Positions 45,999-55,255 of a stretch of 64,000 nt of DNA are shown one piece after another. Under the pieces are notes generated by a model that did no database searches, was not told the DNA's origin, and saw only the letters and a program-made list of their open reading frames with translations. Each line of letters starts with the position of its first letter. Position 1 is the first letter of the stretch. The position numbers were made by a program, and so were the translations under genes. The stretch spans positions 1-64,000 of the forward strand of contig NZ_JACIDE010000001.1 of NCBI RefSeq assembly GCF_014196205.1, written 5' to 3'. Origin of the DNA: Anoxybacteroides voinovskiense (lineage in GTDB: Bacteria > Bacillota > Bacilli > Bacillales > Anoxybacillaceae).

Positions 45999-47270
45999 TT
46001 AAATGAGCAAATGGAATAAGTTTGGATCTTTATTTACTTCTTGGAACGGAAAGCCTTTTTTCTTCATTCGCTCAATTAACGGGGCATAATCTTCGCGGCG
46101 TTTCAGTTCGATGCCAACTAACGCCGGTCCGTTTTCTTTATTGTTTTTCTTTGTATATTCAAAGCGAGTAATGTCATCCGTCGGGCCAAGCACTTCGTCT
46201 AAAAATTCGCGTAGCGCGCCGGCGCGTTGCGGGAAGCTAACGATAAAGTAATGTTGCAGCCCCTCATAAATCATTGAACGCTCTTTAATTTCTTGCATGC
46301 GGTCAATGTCGTTATTGCCGCCGCTAATAATGCAGACAACATTTTTTCCCCGAATTTGCTCTTGGTATAAATCTAGCGCTGCGACTGGAAGCGCCCCAGC
46401 CGGCTCGACAACAATCGCATTTTCGTTATAAAGCTCTAAAATCGTCGTACATGCTTTTCCCTCCGGAACGACGACAATGTCGTCAAGCATTTCTTTACAA
46501 AGGGAAAACGTCGTTTCTCCAACCGTTTTCACTGCTGCCCCGTCCACAAACTTATCAATTTCTTCTAACGTCACGACATGCCCGTGCTTAATCGCTGCTT
46601 TCATCGACGGAGCACCCTCTGGTTCCACGCCGATTAGCTTCGTCGTTGGCGAAATGCTTTTCATATATGTGCCTACGCCTGACATCAATCCACCGCCGCC
46701 GATGCTCGCAAACAAAAAGTCAATCGGCTCTTCACAGTCGTTTAATATTTCTACCCCAATCGTTCCTTGGCCCGCAATGACATATTCATCATCAAACGGA
46801 TGAATGAACGTTCTCCCTTCTTGCTTCGCGCATTGCACCGCTTCATTGAACGAGTCATCAAACGTATCCCCGACTAAAATAATTTCGACCATGTCTTTTC
46901 CGAATAATTGTACTTGCGACACTTTTTGGCGCGGCGTCGTCGCTGGCATATAAATTTTCCCATGTACTCCTAATGCTCGGCAAGAATACGCGACCCCTTG
47001 CGCATGGTTGCCAGCACTTGCACATACAATGCCGTTTTTTCGTTCGTCGTCCGTTAAATGTTTCATCCGGTTGTAAGCACCGCGAATTTTAAACGAACGA
47101 ACAACTTGCAAATCTTCGCGTTTTAAATAGACATTACAACCATACCGTTCCGATAAGAGCGGGTTTTTTTGCAATGGCGTATGATAAACGACATCTTTTA
47201 GTGTATGATACGCAATTAAAATATCCTCGACATAGACAGCTCCTTGCTTTCGTTTCAACTGTTGTTCCAT
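45999..47270 (-). CDS. ilvA: Threonine dehydratase (deaminase)
   Basis: 423 residues. PLP enzyme converting threonine to 2-oxobutanoate for isoleucine synthesis. PLP lysine in VRSFKIRGAYNRM, CASAGNHAQGVAYS, glycine loop SIGGGGLMSGVG and the C-terminal serine/threonine-dehydratase segment CIISGGNND. The last 90 residues form one regulatory ACT-like domain (FPQRAGALREFLDEVLG), as in Bacillus IlvA. Confidence 0.96.
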   Translation of the reverse strand: MEQQLKRKQGAVYVEDILIAYHTLKDVVYHTPLQKNPLLSERYGCNVYLKREDLQVVRSFKIRGAYNRMKHLTDDERKNGIVCASAGNHAQGVAYSCRALGVHGKIYMPATTPRQKVSQVQLFGKDMVEIILVGDTFDDSFNEAVQCAKQEGRTFIHPFDDEYVIAGQGTIGVEILNDCEEPIDFLFASIGGGGLMSGVGTYMKSISPTTKLIGVEPEGAPSMKAAIKHGHVVTLEEIDKFVDGAAVKTVGETTFSLCKEMLDDIVVVPEGKACTTILELYNENAIVVEPAGALPVAALDLYQEQIRGKNVVCIISGGNNDIDRMQEIKERSMIYEGLQHYFIVSFPQRAGALREFLDEVLGPTDDITRFEYTKKNNKENGPALVGIELKRREDYAPLIERMKKKGFPFQEVNKDPNLFHLLI

Positions 47271-47390
47271 AGGTTTCTATTCCTTTCCTTCACGTCTTTT
47301 TAATTTGAACATTATATCACAATTTTCAAAAAAATAAAGGTGAAGGAGCAAAAATTTATAAAAATTTTACCAGACACACATGGATAGCGA

Positions 47391-47423
47391 AAAAACGTAC
47401 TCGCTTTACGCGAAGTACGTTTT
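47391..47423 (-). terminator. Terminator of thyA-dfrA
   Basis: AAAACGTAC-N-CGC and GCG-N-GTACGTTTT; T run on the minus strand. It spans the dfrA stop codon. Confidence 0.85.
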
Positions 47424-47903
47424 GCGCTCATAGACAAGAAACGTATAGTCGTATGGATTTTTTTCGTCTTTCGGCCCTTTGGTGCTTGAAACGAGTCGCC
47501 AGTCGGTTTCGGAAAATGGTGGGAAAAATGTGTCCCCAGGAAAATGCGCGTCGATTTTCGTAATATAGAGCCGGTCGGCAAACGGTAGCGTTGCTTGAAA
47601 AATTTCCGCCCCGCCGATGACAAACACTTCTTCTTTACGTTCGGAAGCGATCGTTTTTATGTCAGCGACCGAATGAATGATCGTGCATCCTTCCGCTTGA
47701 AACGAGCGATTGCGCGTGACGATAATGTTTTCTCTTCCTGGTAGTGGACGACCAATGGATAGAAATGTTTTTCGCCCCATCACAATCGGATGTCCCATCG
47801 TCGTTTTTTTAAAATACGCTAAATCTGCCGGCAAATGCCACGGCAACTGATTGTCTTTTCCGATCACACGGTTGTTATCCATCGCCACAATAAGTGAAAT
47901 CAT
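47406..47903 (-). CDS. dfrA: Dihydrofolate reductase
   Basis: 165 residues. ISLIVAMDNNRVIGKDNQLP with PWHLPADLAYFKKTT (catalytic Asp), GRKTFLSIGRPLPGRENIIV and VIGGAEIFQATLPFADRLYI. It regenerates tetrahydrofolate from the dihydrofolate made by ThyA, whose gene is 12 bases upstream in the same operon. Confidence 0.97.
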   Translation of the reverse strand: MISLIVAMDNNRVIGKDNQLPWHLPADLAYFKKTTMGHPIVMGRKTFLSIGRPLPGRENIIVTRNRSFQAEGCTIIHSVADIKTIASERKEEVFVIGGAEIFQATLPFADRLYITKIDAHFPGDTFFPPFSETDWRLVSSTKGPKDEKNPYDYTFLVYERKTYFA

Positions 47904-47915
47904 CCCTATTCCCCT

Positions 47916-48710
47916 TTACACCGCTACCGGCGCTTTAATGTGCGGATGCGGATTGTAATCGACAATTTCAAAATCATCGAATTCATACTCGAAAATCGAC
48001 TCCGGTTTTCGCTTGATAATTAGTTTTGGCAGCGGGCGCGGTTCTCTCGTTAATTGCAGTTTCGCTTGTTCTAAATGGTTCATATACAAATGGATATCGC
48101 CGCCTGTAAAAATAAGTTCTCCGACGTCTAAATCACATTGCTGGGCAATCATATGTGTCAATAATGCATAGCTTGCAATATTAAACGGCAAGCCTAAAAA
48201 CGTATCGACCGAGCGCTGTTGCCACATGCAAGATAGCTTGCCGTCGGCGACATAAAACTGAAACGCATAATGGCATGGCGGCAATTTCATCTTATCTAAT
48301 TCAGCGACGTTCCACGCGCTTACTAGTAAACGGCGAGAGTTCGGATTCGTTTTAATTTGATCGATCACCTCGCTAATTTGGTCAACGGTTTTTCCGTCTG
48401 CCCCTTTCCACGACCGCCATTGCGCTCCATACACAGGCCCTAATTCTCCATTTTCATCGGCCCATTCGTCCCAAATCGTGACGCCGTTTTCTTGCAAATA
48501 ACGGACGTTCGTATTGCCGCTTAAAAACCATAATAATTCGTAAATAATCGAGCGGATATGCAATTTTTTCGTCGTAATAAGCGGAAAGCCTTCTTGCAAA
48601 TTAAAGCGCAATTGGCGTCCGAAGACAGACAGCGTCCCAACTCCAGTACGGTCTTCTTTATGTACCCCGTTTTCTAAAATATCTTGAAGTAACTGCAAAT
48701 ATTGCTTCAC
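47916..48710 (-). CDS. thyA: Thymidylate synthase
   Basis: 264 residues, the E. coli ThyA / B. subtilis ThyB length. [33 protein letters not shown], catalytic Cys in [29 protein letters not shown] and [10 protein letters not shown]. Makes dTMP from dUMP with methylene-THF. Operon with dfrA. The adjacent hydrogenase operon ends 70 bases upstream behind its own terminator. Confidence 0.98.
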   Translation of the reverse strand: MKQYLQLLQDILENGVHKEDRTGVGTLSVFGRQLRFNLQEGFPLITTKKLHIRSIIYELLWFLSGNTNVRYLQENGVTIWDEWADENGELGPVYGAQWRSWKGADGKTVDQISEVIDQIKTNPNSRRLLVSAWNVAELDKMKLPPCHYAFQFYVADGKLSCMWQQRSVDTFLGLPFNIASYALLTHMIAQQCDLDVGELIFTGGDIHLYMNHLEQAKLQLTREPRPLPKLIIKRKPESIFEYEFDDFEIVDYNPHPHIKAPVAV

Positions 48711-48751
48711 TTCTGCTTCATCCTTTCTATATTACTTCCCCTTATTATATA

Positions 48752-48782
48752 TAAAAAAAGCACGGGCAACAAACCCGTACTA
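48752..48782 (-). terminator. Terminator of the hydrogenase operon
   Basis: ACGGG / CCCGT plus outer AG/CT pairs, with a run of seven T on the minus strand; overlaps the hypE stop codon. Confidence 0.85.
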
Positions 48783-49772
48783 ACAAATGCGTGGTAATAA
48801 AAGTCCGGTTAAGCGATACAATCTCCGCGTCGTTCCTAGCGGCGTCCGCAATAAAAGCTGCCCCTTTTCAGTAGCGCGTACCGTTCCAATCACCGCTGCT
48901 TCTTTTCCTTCTTCCCTTGACCGAATCGCTTGCAGTACTTTTTGTTCGTCTTCTTTCGCCACAATAAAAATCACTTTTCCTTCATTTGCTAAATATAGCG
49001 GATCAAATCCGAGCAAGTCACACGCCCCTTCTACTTCCCGCTTAATCGGAATCGCGTCTTCTGATAGTTCAATCGTTAGTTGAAAATCTTCGCAAATTTC
49101 CACAAGCGCAGTGGCCAATCCACCGCGGGTCGGATCGCGCATGATGCGAATTTGTTTCGACGCCTTCGTCGCTTGCGAAATCATTGGGGATAACGCCGCA
49201 CAGTCGCTTGTTAAATTGGTCATCAATCCTAATTCTCCACGTGCAGCAAAAATTGTAATGCCATGGTCTCCAACCGAGCCGCTTATAATGACAGAATCTC
49301 CTTCTTGAAAAGATGGAACGAGCGGTTCTTCGACGATTCCGATTCCTGTCGTGTTGATGTAAATGCCATCTGCTGCTCCCCGTTCGACTACTTTCGTATC
49401 CCCAGCAACAATAGCAACGCCAATTTTTTGCGCTTCTTCTGCCATCGATTGGACAATTCGCTTTAAATCGGAAATCGGAAACCCTTCCTCCAAAATAAAA
49501 CCGCACGTAATCGCTTTCGGGATTGCACCTGACACCGCTAAATCGTTCACTGTTCCGACAACGGCAAGTTTGCCAATATTTCCTCCAGGGAAAAAAAGCG
49601 GTTTCACTACGAAGCTATCGGTTGTTATCGCTAGTTTCCCTTTTTCTATGGAAAGTAAGGCAGCATCAAATTTCACAAAAGCATCGTGATGGAAGTGGGC
49701 AACAAATAGTTGTTGGATTAGTTGATGCGCTAATTCTCCTCCATCCCCGTGCGCAAGCGTAATTCGTTCCAT
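48780..49772 (-). CDS. hypE: Hydrogenase maturation factor HypE
   Basis: 330 residues. PurM-like ATPase that turns the carbamoyl group donated by HypF on its C-terminal cysteine into cyanide for the NiFe site. AHGDGGELAHQL at the start, KLAVVGTVNDLAVSGAIP, MRDPTRGGLATAL and the diagnostic C-terminus PRIC. The second ATG (49770-49772), seven bases after GGGAGG, is used; a long upstream extension of the frame overlaps hypD and is not HypE-like. Confidence 0.96.
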   Translation of the reverse strand: MERITLAHGDGGELAHQLIQQLFVAHFHHDAFVKFDAALLSIEKGKLAITTDSFVVKPLFFPGGNIGKLAVVGTVNDLAVSGAIPKAITCGFILEEGFPISDLKRIVQSMAEEAQKIGVAIVAGDTKVVERGAADGIYINTTGIGIVEEPLVPSFQEGDSVIISGSVGDHGITIFAARGELGLMTNLTSDCAALSPMISQATKASKQIRIMRDPTRGGLATALVEICEDFQLTIELSEDAIPIKREVEGACDLLGFDPLYLANEGKVIFIVAKEDEQKVLQAIRSREEGKEAAVIGTVRATEKGQLLLRTPLGTTRRLYRLTGLLLPRIC

Positions 49773-49774
49773 CC

Positions 49775-50884
49775 TCATTCCTCCCTCATGTACTGGAAAT
49801 AAGCGGCACAGCTTCCTTCCGAGGAAACCATGCAAGGACCGACAGGGTGAAGCGGCGTGCATGCTTTGGCAAATAGCGCGCATTCCGGCGGCTCTATCAA
49901 GCCACGAATAATTTCCCCGCATCGGCATTTCGTTTTGCGCGGACGTTTTGCTAATACCGAAAACTTCTTTTTCGCATCCCATTGCTCGTACTCCTTGCGA
50001 ATATCCATTCCGCTATTAGGAATGCTTCCGATTCCTCTCCATGCTTCATCGCATAAAGAAAAATAGTGGTTCATCCAATGTTTCGCGTGCGTATTGCCGT
50101 CTTCAGTTACTACGTTTTGGTAGTTGTTCATCACTAAAGGACGTTCCGCCAATGCAAGAAGTAGCAACTGCCGTAAACTGCTAAGCAAATCCACTGCTTC
50201 AAAGCCGCTAATCACTGCCGGTAACCGGTATTCTTCTGCTAAAAATTCAAAATGTTTTCGTCCCATTACCATCGACACATGGCCTGGAAGTAAAAAACCA
50301 TCTAGCGCTAGATCATCATAATCAAGCAAATATCGTAAAATCGGCTCCACGAGTTTTGTCGACATCCACATCGAAAAATTAAGTATTCGTTTTTCTTCCG
50401 CCTCTTTTATAGCAGCTGCCAAAATGGGGATCGTTGTTTCAAAGCCGATGCCTAAAAAAATCACTTCTTTTTCAGGATGCTGTTCAGCCACACGAACCGC
50501 ATCGACCGGTGAATATACGACGCGAATATCGTTTCCTTCTGTTTTTGCCTGCATAAGCGTTCCATCAGAGCCGGGCACTCGCATCATGTCGCCAAACGTA
50601 CAAATAATCCGATTTTCTCCATCCGTCAAAGAAATCATCGCATCAATAATCGATTGGTCTGTCACACAAACAGGGCAACCAGGACCAGAAATAAGGCGAA
50701 TATCGTTTTGCAGCGCTTTTTTGACGCCGGTTCTCGCAAGCGCCATCGTATGTGAACCGCATACTTCCATAAACGCTGGAAGACGGTTGAATTTATGTTG
50801 GAATTGCTTAGACAACCGAACGACTTCTTTTAGCAATAGTTGGCTAACCGTTTTGTTCATTTGAGGAGTCAGCAATTCTGGCAT
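49775..50884 (-). CDS. hypD: Hydrogenase maturation factor HypD
   Basis: 369 residues. [4Fe-4S] scaffold protein on which the Fe(CN)2CO unit is assembled with HypC. Conserved: EVCGSHTMALARTGVK (with the active Cys), SGPGCPVCVT, FGDMMRVPGS, GIGFETTIP, and the C-terminal cluster cysteines in KTKCRCGEIIRG and FAKACTP...GPCMVSSEGSCAAY. Overlaps hypC by 41 bases; ribosome site GGAGG. Confidence 0.96.
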   Translation of the reverse strand: MPELLTPQMNKTVSQLLLKEVVRLSKQFQHKFNRLPAFMEVCGSHTMALARTGVKKALQNDIRLISGPGCPVCVTDQSIIDAMISLTDGENRIICTFGDMMRVPGSDGTLMQAKTEGNDIRVVYSPVDAVRVAEQHPEKEVIFLGIGFETTIPILAAAIKEAEEKRILNFSMWMSTKLVEPILRYLLDYDDLALDGFLLPGHVSMVMGRKHFEFLAEEYRLPAVISGFEAVDLLSSLRQLLLLALAERPLVMNNYQNVVTEDGNTHAKHWMNHYFSLCDEAWRGIGSIPNSGMDIRKEYEQWDAKKKFSVLAKRPRKTKCRCGEIIRGLIEPPECALFAKACTPLHPVGPCMVSSEGSCAAYFQYMREE

Positions 50885-51092
50885 CGACTAATTTCCTCCA
50901 TTCTTCTAAACTTGCTTTCGCGTATTGTTCATCGACGATCGACATTGCTTGCCCTGCATGAACGACGACATAGTCTCCCATTTGGACTTCAGGTACAAAT
51001 AAAATCCCGACATTCATCTGTGAGCCCATGACGTCCACTAATGCCGAAAGCCCATTTATGTCAATCACTTTTGCTGGAACTCCGACGCACAT
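50844..51092 (-). CDS. hypC: Hydrogenase maturation chaperone HypC
   Basis: 82 residues. The essential N-terminal Cys2 is in MCVGVPAKVIDI, followed by GDYVVVHAGQAMSIVDE. Carries the iron complex between HypD and the large-subunit precursor. Overlaps hypF upstream by 28 bases and hypD downstream. Confidence 0.95.
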   Translation of the reverse strand: MCVGVPAKVIDINGLSALVDVMGSQMNVGILFVPEVQMGDYVVVHAGQAMSIVDEQYAKASLEEWRKLVDARIADSSNEQNG

Positions 51093-53368
51093 ACCTCTCT
51101 CTCCCTTCGTTTAGCTGCAATCATTAATTGACCAAGCGCTAGTCCCCCGTCGCTACACGGAACTTTCTGATGTGTGTAGACAGTGAATGCTGCCGCTTGC
51201 AACTGCTCTACTAACCGTTTCGTTACATAGCGATTATGCATGCTTCCTCCTGACAGCACAATGCGACGTTCGGACGAACGATGTCGTTTCGCCGCTCGTC
51301 GAATCATTTCCACCGACGCGGCGACCACTGTCTCGTGAAACCGTCCTGCCATTTGAACGGGATTTTCGTTTCGGGAAACATCTTCAATAATAGCGAGCCA
51401 CATATCTGCTAAATCAATTTCTAATAGACGGTTTTCTCGAATAGCGAACGGGTAAGGCTCGTACACATTTTCTTCGTCGATTATCTCGGACAGTCGAATG
51501 GCCGCTTCTCCGTCATACATCGGGTGTAAACAAACATGCAAAAAAGCGCTCACTGCATCAAATAACCGTCCACACGTACCAGCTAAAGGAGCGTTTATTC
51601 CTTTTTCAATCATGTTTTTTAAAATAGCTATCTCGTATTGTTTATCTGGAAACCGTTGCAACGCGTATTCGTAGCCTTTTTCCCCAAAATAATAACCAAG
51701 CATTCCAACAGCTGTACGCCACGGCTCTTTAATGCACTTTTCTCCCCCCGGCAATGGGGTATAAAGTAAATGACCAAGCCGCTCATAATAGCTAGCATCG
51801 CCATATAAAAGTTCAAATCCCCATACATTCCCATCTTCTCCATACCCTGTTCCATCTAAAATAAGCCCGAAGCAGCTTTCCTTTAATCCGTTGTCTTCCA
51901 TGCAAGCTACCATATGGGCGTGATGGTGCTGAACAGGAATGACAGAAACATCCCATTCTTTTACGATATTCCATGTTTCATAATTCGGATGCATATCGAC
52001 TGCAACAGCGTCTGGTTGGATCCCTAGCCATGTTCGTAAATGTTCATACTCTCGCAGGAAATGATGGATGACATCGATATTTTGTAAATCTCCGATATGC
52101 GGTCCAAGAAATAGCTGCTGATTTCTCCCAAAGGCAAAGACGTTTTTTTGTTGCCCGCCTAAAGCAGCCAGCGCATGGACACTTTCTGTTGTAAACAACG
52201 GATCGGGGACAAATCCACGTGCCCGTCGCAAAAAGTCAAGGCGTCCGTTTTGCCACTGCACGACCGAATCATCCAACGGATGAACAATCGAACGATTGTG
52301 TACAAGAAAGTAATCAGCAATTTCGTTTAATTCGCTAAACGCCTGCGCGTCTTCATATAAAATAGGCATACCAGAACGATTAGCGCTTGTCATTACCAAT
52401 AGAGGCAACGTTTGTTCGTCTAATAACAAGTGATGCAGTGGGGTATATGGAAGCATAACGCCAACCGTTGTCAATCCTGGTGAAATCGACGGTGCAAGCA
52501 GAGTGAACGGCTTCCTCTTTACAATCACAATCGGTGCTTCCGGTGACGTTAACAGCTGCGCTTCTTTCTCGTTTATTTCCCCGATTTGGTTTGCAACCGC
52601 TAAATTAGCTGCCATGATTGCTAATGGTCGTGTCGGTCGCTGTTTTCTTTTTCGTAATTGTCGTACAGCTGTTTCGTTTGTTGCATCGCACGCAAGATGA
52701 TACCCACCTAGTCCTTTTATCGCCACAATCGCTCCTGCCATGAGAAACTCTTGCGCTTTTTCGATTGCTTCCTCTTTCCATGTTTGTCCATGCCGGTCGA
52801 TAAGCATAACGCTTGGACCGCAAGTAGGGCAAGCGATTGGTTGGGCGTGATGCCGGCGGTTTAATGGGTTTTCGTATTCTTTTTGGCATCGGTTGCACAT
52901 CGGAAAAGTTTTCATCGATGTATATGGACGATCGTACGGCAATTGTTCGATAATAGTATACCGTGGTCCACATTGCGTACAATTAATGAATGGATAGCGA
53001 TAACGAAAATCAGCTGGGTCGTTCATTTCCTGTAAACAATCGTCGCACACCGCTGTATCGATAGGGATAACGAGCGAAGATGTTCCTTTTCGCTCGCTTT
53101 TTATAATCGAAAACTGTTGCCACCCTTGTGCCGGAATGGCAACAACGTTCCATTCGTCTATGCGAGATAATCGCGGTGCTTCTTGTATTAATGCATGTAA
53201 AAATAGCTGTAGCTGTTTTTCCTCCCCTTCCGCTATAATCGTTACGCCATCCATGTTGTTTTGCACCGTTCCTGCAAGGCGATAGCGATGCGCCAATTGA
53301 AACACAAACGGGCGAAAGCCAACGCCTTGAACACGACCACGAACCGTGACTTTTATTGCTTTTGCCAT
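51065..53368 (-). CDS. hypF: Carbamoyltransferase HypF
   Basis: 767 residues. N-terminal acylphosphatase domain (VRGRVQGVGFRPFVFQLA), two zinc-finger pairs (CDDCLQEM...CTQCGPRY; CNRCQKEY...CPTCGPS), a YrdC-type domain (GAIVAIKGLGGYHLACDATN) and a Kae1-like carbamoyl-transfer domain (HHHAHMVACMEDNG, LDGTGYGEDGNVWG). It moves carbamoyl phosphate to HypE as the cyanide source. Confidence 0.96.
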   Translation of the reverse strand: MAKAIKVTVRGRVQGVGFRPFVFQLAHRYRLAGTVQNNMDGVTIIAEGEEKQLQLFLHALIQEAPRLSRIDEWNVVAIPAQGWQQFSIIKSERKGTSSLVIPIDTAVCDDCLQEMNDPADFRYRYPFINCTQCGPRYTIIEQLPYDRPYTSMKTFPMCNRCQKEYENPLNRRHHAQPIACPTCGPSVMLIDRHGQTWKEEAIEKAQEFLMAGAIVAIKGLGGYHLACDATNETAVRQLRKRKQRPTRPLAIMAANLAVANQIGEINEKEAQLLTSPEAPIVIVKRKPFTLLAPSISPGLTTVGVMLPYTPLHHLLLDEQTLPLLVMTSANRSGMPILYEDAQAFSELNEIADYFLVHNRSIVHPLDDSVVQWQNGRLDFLRRARGFVPDPLFTTESVHALAALGGQQKNVFAFGRNQQLFLGPHIGDLQNIDVIHHFLREYEHLRTWLGIQPDAVAVDMHPNYETWNIVKEWDVSVIPVQHHHAHMVACMEDNGLKESCFGLILDGTGYGEDGNVWGFELLYGDASYYERLGHLLYTPLPGGEKCIKEPWRTAVGMLGYYFGEKGYEYALQRFPDKQYEIAILKNMIEKGINAPLAGTCGRLFDAVSAFLHVCLHPMYDGEAAIRLSEIIDEENVYEPYPFAIRENRLLEIDLADMWLAIIEDVSRNENPVQMAGRFHETVVAASVEMIRRAAKRHRSSERRIVLSGGSMHNRYVTKRLVEQLQAAAFTVYTHQKVPCSDGGLALGQLMIAAKRREREVCASEFQQK

Positions 53369-54012
53369 TGGGCAATACCCTCTCTAATCCAGCGAAGCCA
53401 TTGATCCATCCCTTCGCCTGTTTTTGCGGATACCGGCAGCAATAGCGACTGCGGATTGATGCCTATTAAATCTTCTTTTGCTTGTACTATGTCAAAATCA
53501 AGGTATGGCAATAAGTCGATTTTGTTTACTAACACAAGCTCTGTCCGCATAAACATCGTCGGATATTTAACGATTTTATCGTTTCCTTCAGGAACGCTTA
53601 ATACCGCTACTTTATGTTGTTGTCCTAAATCATAGCTCGAAGGACAAACGAGGTTGCCAACGTTTTCAATAAACAACAAGTCGATTTCATCTAACTCAAA
53701 CTTCGGCAATACGGCAGCAATCATTCTTGCATCTAGATGACAGCCGCCATGCGTATTAATTTGGATTGCTTGTGCCCCGAGAGCGCGGATTCGTTCGGCA
53801 TCTTTTTCCGTTGCTAAATCCCCCTCGATCACCCCAATCCGAAATTCGCTCGACAGTGCTTCAATCGTTTTTTCTAACAACGTCGTCTTCCCTGCACCAG
53901 GTGAACTCATAACGTTAATCACTAACGTTTTTGTTTCTTCAAATAGACGGCGGTTAAACTGTGCCGCTCGATTGTTGTTCGTTAGCACATCGACTTCCAA
54001 TTCAATTCGCAT
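53353..54012 (-). CDS. hypB: Nickel-incorporation GTPase HypB
   Basis: 219 residues. SIMIBI GTPase: P-loop MSSPGAGKTTLLEK, VIEGDLAT, the metal-binding INTHGGCHLDARM and NKIDLLPYL. No His-rich N-terminal store, so a pure GTPase form. It inserts nickel together with HypA. ATG at 54010-54012 with GGGAG; four bases after hypA. Confidence 0.96.
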   Translation of the reverse strand: MRIELEVDVLTNNNRAAQFNRRLFEETKTLVINVMSSPGAGKTTLLEKTIEALSSEFRIGVIEGDLATEKDAERIRALGAQAIQINTHGGCHLDARMIAAVLPKFELDEIDLLFIENVGNLVCPSSYDLGQQHKVAVLSVPEGNDKIVKYPTMFMRTELVLVNKIDLLPYLDFDIVQAKEDLIGINPQSLLLPVSAKTGEGMDQWLRWIREGIAQWQKQ

Positions 54013-54016
54013 ATAA

Positions 54017-54367
54017 CTAGCTCCCTTCATATGCCAACAGTTGAAACGTTTCACCAGCAATCATTCGCCCGCCCAAAAATTGGCATGACGGACATTGCGC
54101 GATGCGCGACGCTGGCTCGTATTCTTGCCCGCAAATGACACAAACAGCTTTCGCTTGCTCGATATGAATAATAAGTTGTGCCGTTTCTGTTAAACGGTTC
54201 GTTGGTTGTAGCTTGTAAGCATCAAACGCCATCTCTAACGCTTCCGGCAATACGTTGCTAAGCGTCCCTACTTTCACTTCCACCCGCGTAATCGCATCAA
54301 TTTTTCGGTTTATAGCATCTTGCTCAAGGAGTTGGACGATTTCCCCCATTAACGCCATCTCGTGCAT
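54017..54367 (-). CDS. hypA: Hydrogenase nickel metallochaperone HypA
   Basis: 116 residues. MHEMALMGEIV provides the nickel-binding His2. The zinc site is CVICGQEYEP and CPSCQFLGG. Starts at ATG 54365-54367 with AAAGGGATG, which restores the obligatory MHE start; an ATG two codons earlier is rejected. Overlaps the preceding gene by 44 bases. Confidence 0.95.
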   Translation of the reverse strand: MHEMALMGEIVQLLEQDAINRKIDAITRVEVKVGTLSNVLPEALEMAFDAYKLQPTNRLTETAQLIIHIEQAKAVCVICGQEYEPASRIAQCPSCQFLGGRMIAGETFQLLAYEGS

Positions 54368-54782
54368 AAGCATCCCTTTCTAGCCGAACATACCATTCAC
54401 CGTTTATTTTTTTTGTTGCTAATGGTGACATCGAACATGTTTTTTCTTCAGACGCCCAAGTAAAAGCTCGGTCACAATATAAACAAAGGAAACGATTCTC
54501 TGCTTGGATATAGTGCAACATGACGTGACAATGTGGACAAATTGCTTTTCTAGCGTGCATGTAATCTCCTTGTTTATAAATGGCGATTGGTATTTGACGG
54601 ATGTATTTGATGTCTACCTCATTTTGCCCCTCATACTCTCCGATTGGGTACCAAGCATAATAAACAGATGAAACTGCTTCTTTCATAGCATTTACCTCAT
54701 CTTCCAATAATGGAGCATAAATCCCTTTAATCGTTTCAAAAAAACTATATGGAATCAGTTTCAAAAACTGCGACCGATTCAT
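54324..54782 (-). CDS. Four-cysteine protein of the hydrogenase operon, unknown function
   Basis: 152 residues. Central CPHCHVMLHYI and CLYCDRAFTW form a CxxC...CxxC knuckle able to bind zinc or iron. The N-terminal 85 residues carry no recognised motif. Its position between the maturation protease and hypA, with overlaps on both sides, makes a hydrogenase assembly role likely. It is not a canonical rubredoxin, HupK or HoxT by eye. ATG with GGGAGG. Confidence 0.7.
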   Translation of the reverse strand: MNRSQFLKLIPYSFFETIKGIYAPLLEDEVNAMKEAVSSVYYAWYPIGEYEGQNEVDIKYIRQIPIAIYKQGDYMHARKAICPHCHVMLHYIQAENRFLCLYCDRAFTWASEEKTCSMSPLATKKINGEWYVRLERDAYARDGVNGGNRPTP

Positions 54783-55255
54783 TGTGCCTCCCGCCATGTT
54801 TGAATTTGTTGAACAACTCGTTTCACTAATTCAGGCAGTTGAACTTGCACAGTTGGCGATAATTGTATTCCAAGCTCTAAGGAAGCGGGCTGGATACCGA
54901 ACAAAACGATTTGTTTCGGATACGTTTCCCGCATTTTTGCCGCTAATAGCACTTCTTGAAACCCTAGCTGATGAATGGACATTTTAATGCCACAATATGC
55001 GGGAATTTCATCGCCGACAAGCTGAATGATTGTTCCTGCCTCTTTTCCTGCGTTAACCGCATCAATAATAATCAAATAATCAGAGTCCTCTACTAATCCT
55101 AACAATTTGATTCCATCGGTTGCTCCTTCTACAATGTCAACGTTTTCGAACGAAGAAAGTTGTTCTTCGATGAGTGGCAGTGCATGAATTCCAACTCCTT
55201 CATCCGAATAAAGCAAGTTCCCGATGCCAAGGATGGTAATTTTGTTATTGGTCAT
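54779..55255 (-). CDS. [NiFe]-hydrogenase maturation protease (HyaD/HupD type)
   Basis: 158 residues. ITILGIGNLLYSDEGVGIHA contains the nickel-sensing Glu/Asp, IIIDAVNAG the second Asp, and SIHQLGFQEVLLAAK the His. It removes the C-terminal tail of the large subunit after nickel insertion; the large subunit here has a 15-residue tail after its last motif His. ATG 55253-55255 overlaps the cytochrome b gene by 11 bases; the ribosome site is weak. Confidence 0.93.
   Translation of the reverse strand: MTNNKITILGIGNLLYSDEGVGIHALPLIEEQLSSFENVDIVEGATDGIKLLGLVEDSDYLIIIDAVNAGKEAGTIIQLVGDEIPAYCGIKMSIHQLGFQEVLLAAKMRETYPKQIVLFGIQPASLELGIQLSPTVQVQLPELVKRVVQQIQTWREAQ

Noticed and set aside
47271-47405. 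Possible T-box or leader near ilvA
   Set aside because: The gap is short, lacks specifier and antiterminator elements and holds only the thyA-dfrA terminator and the ilvA promoter region.
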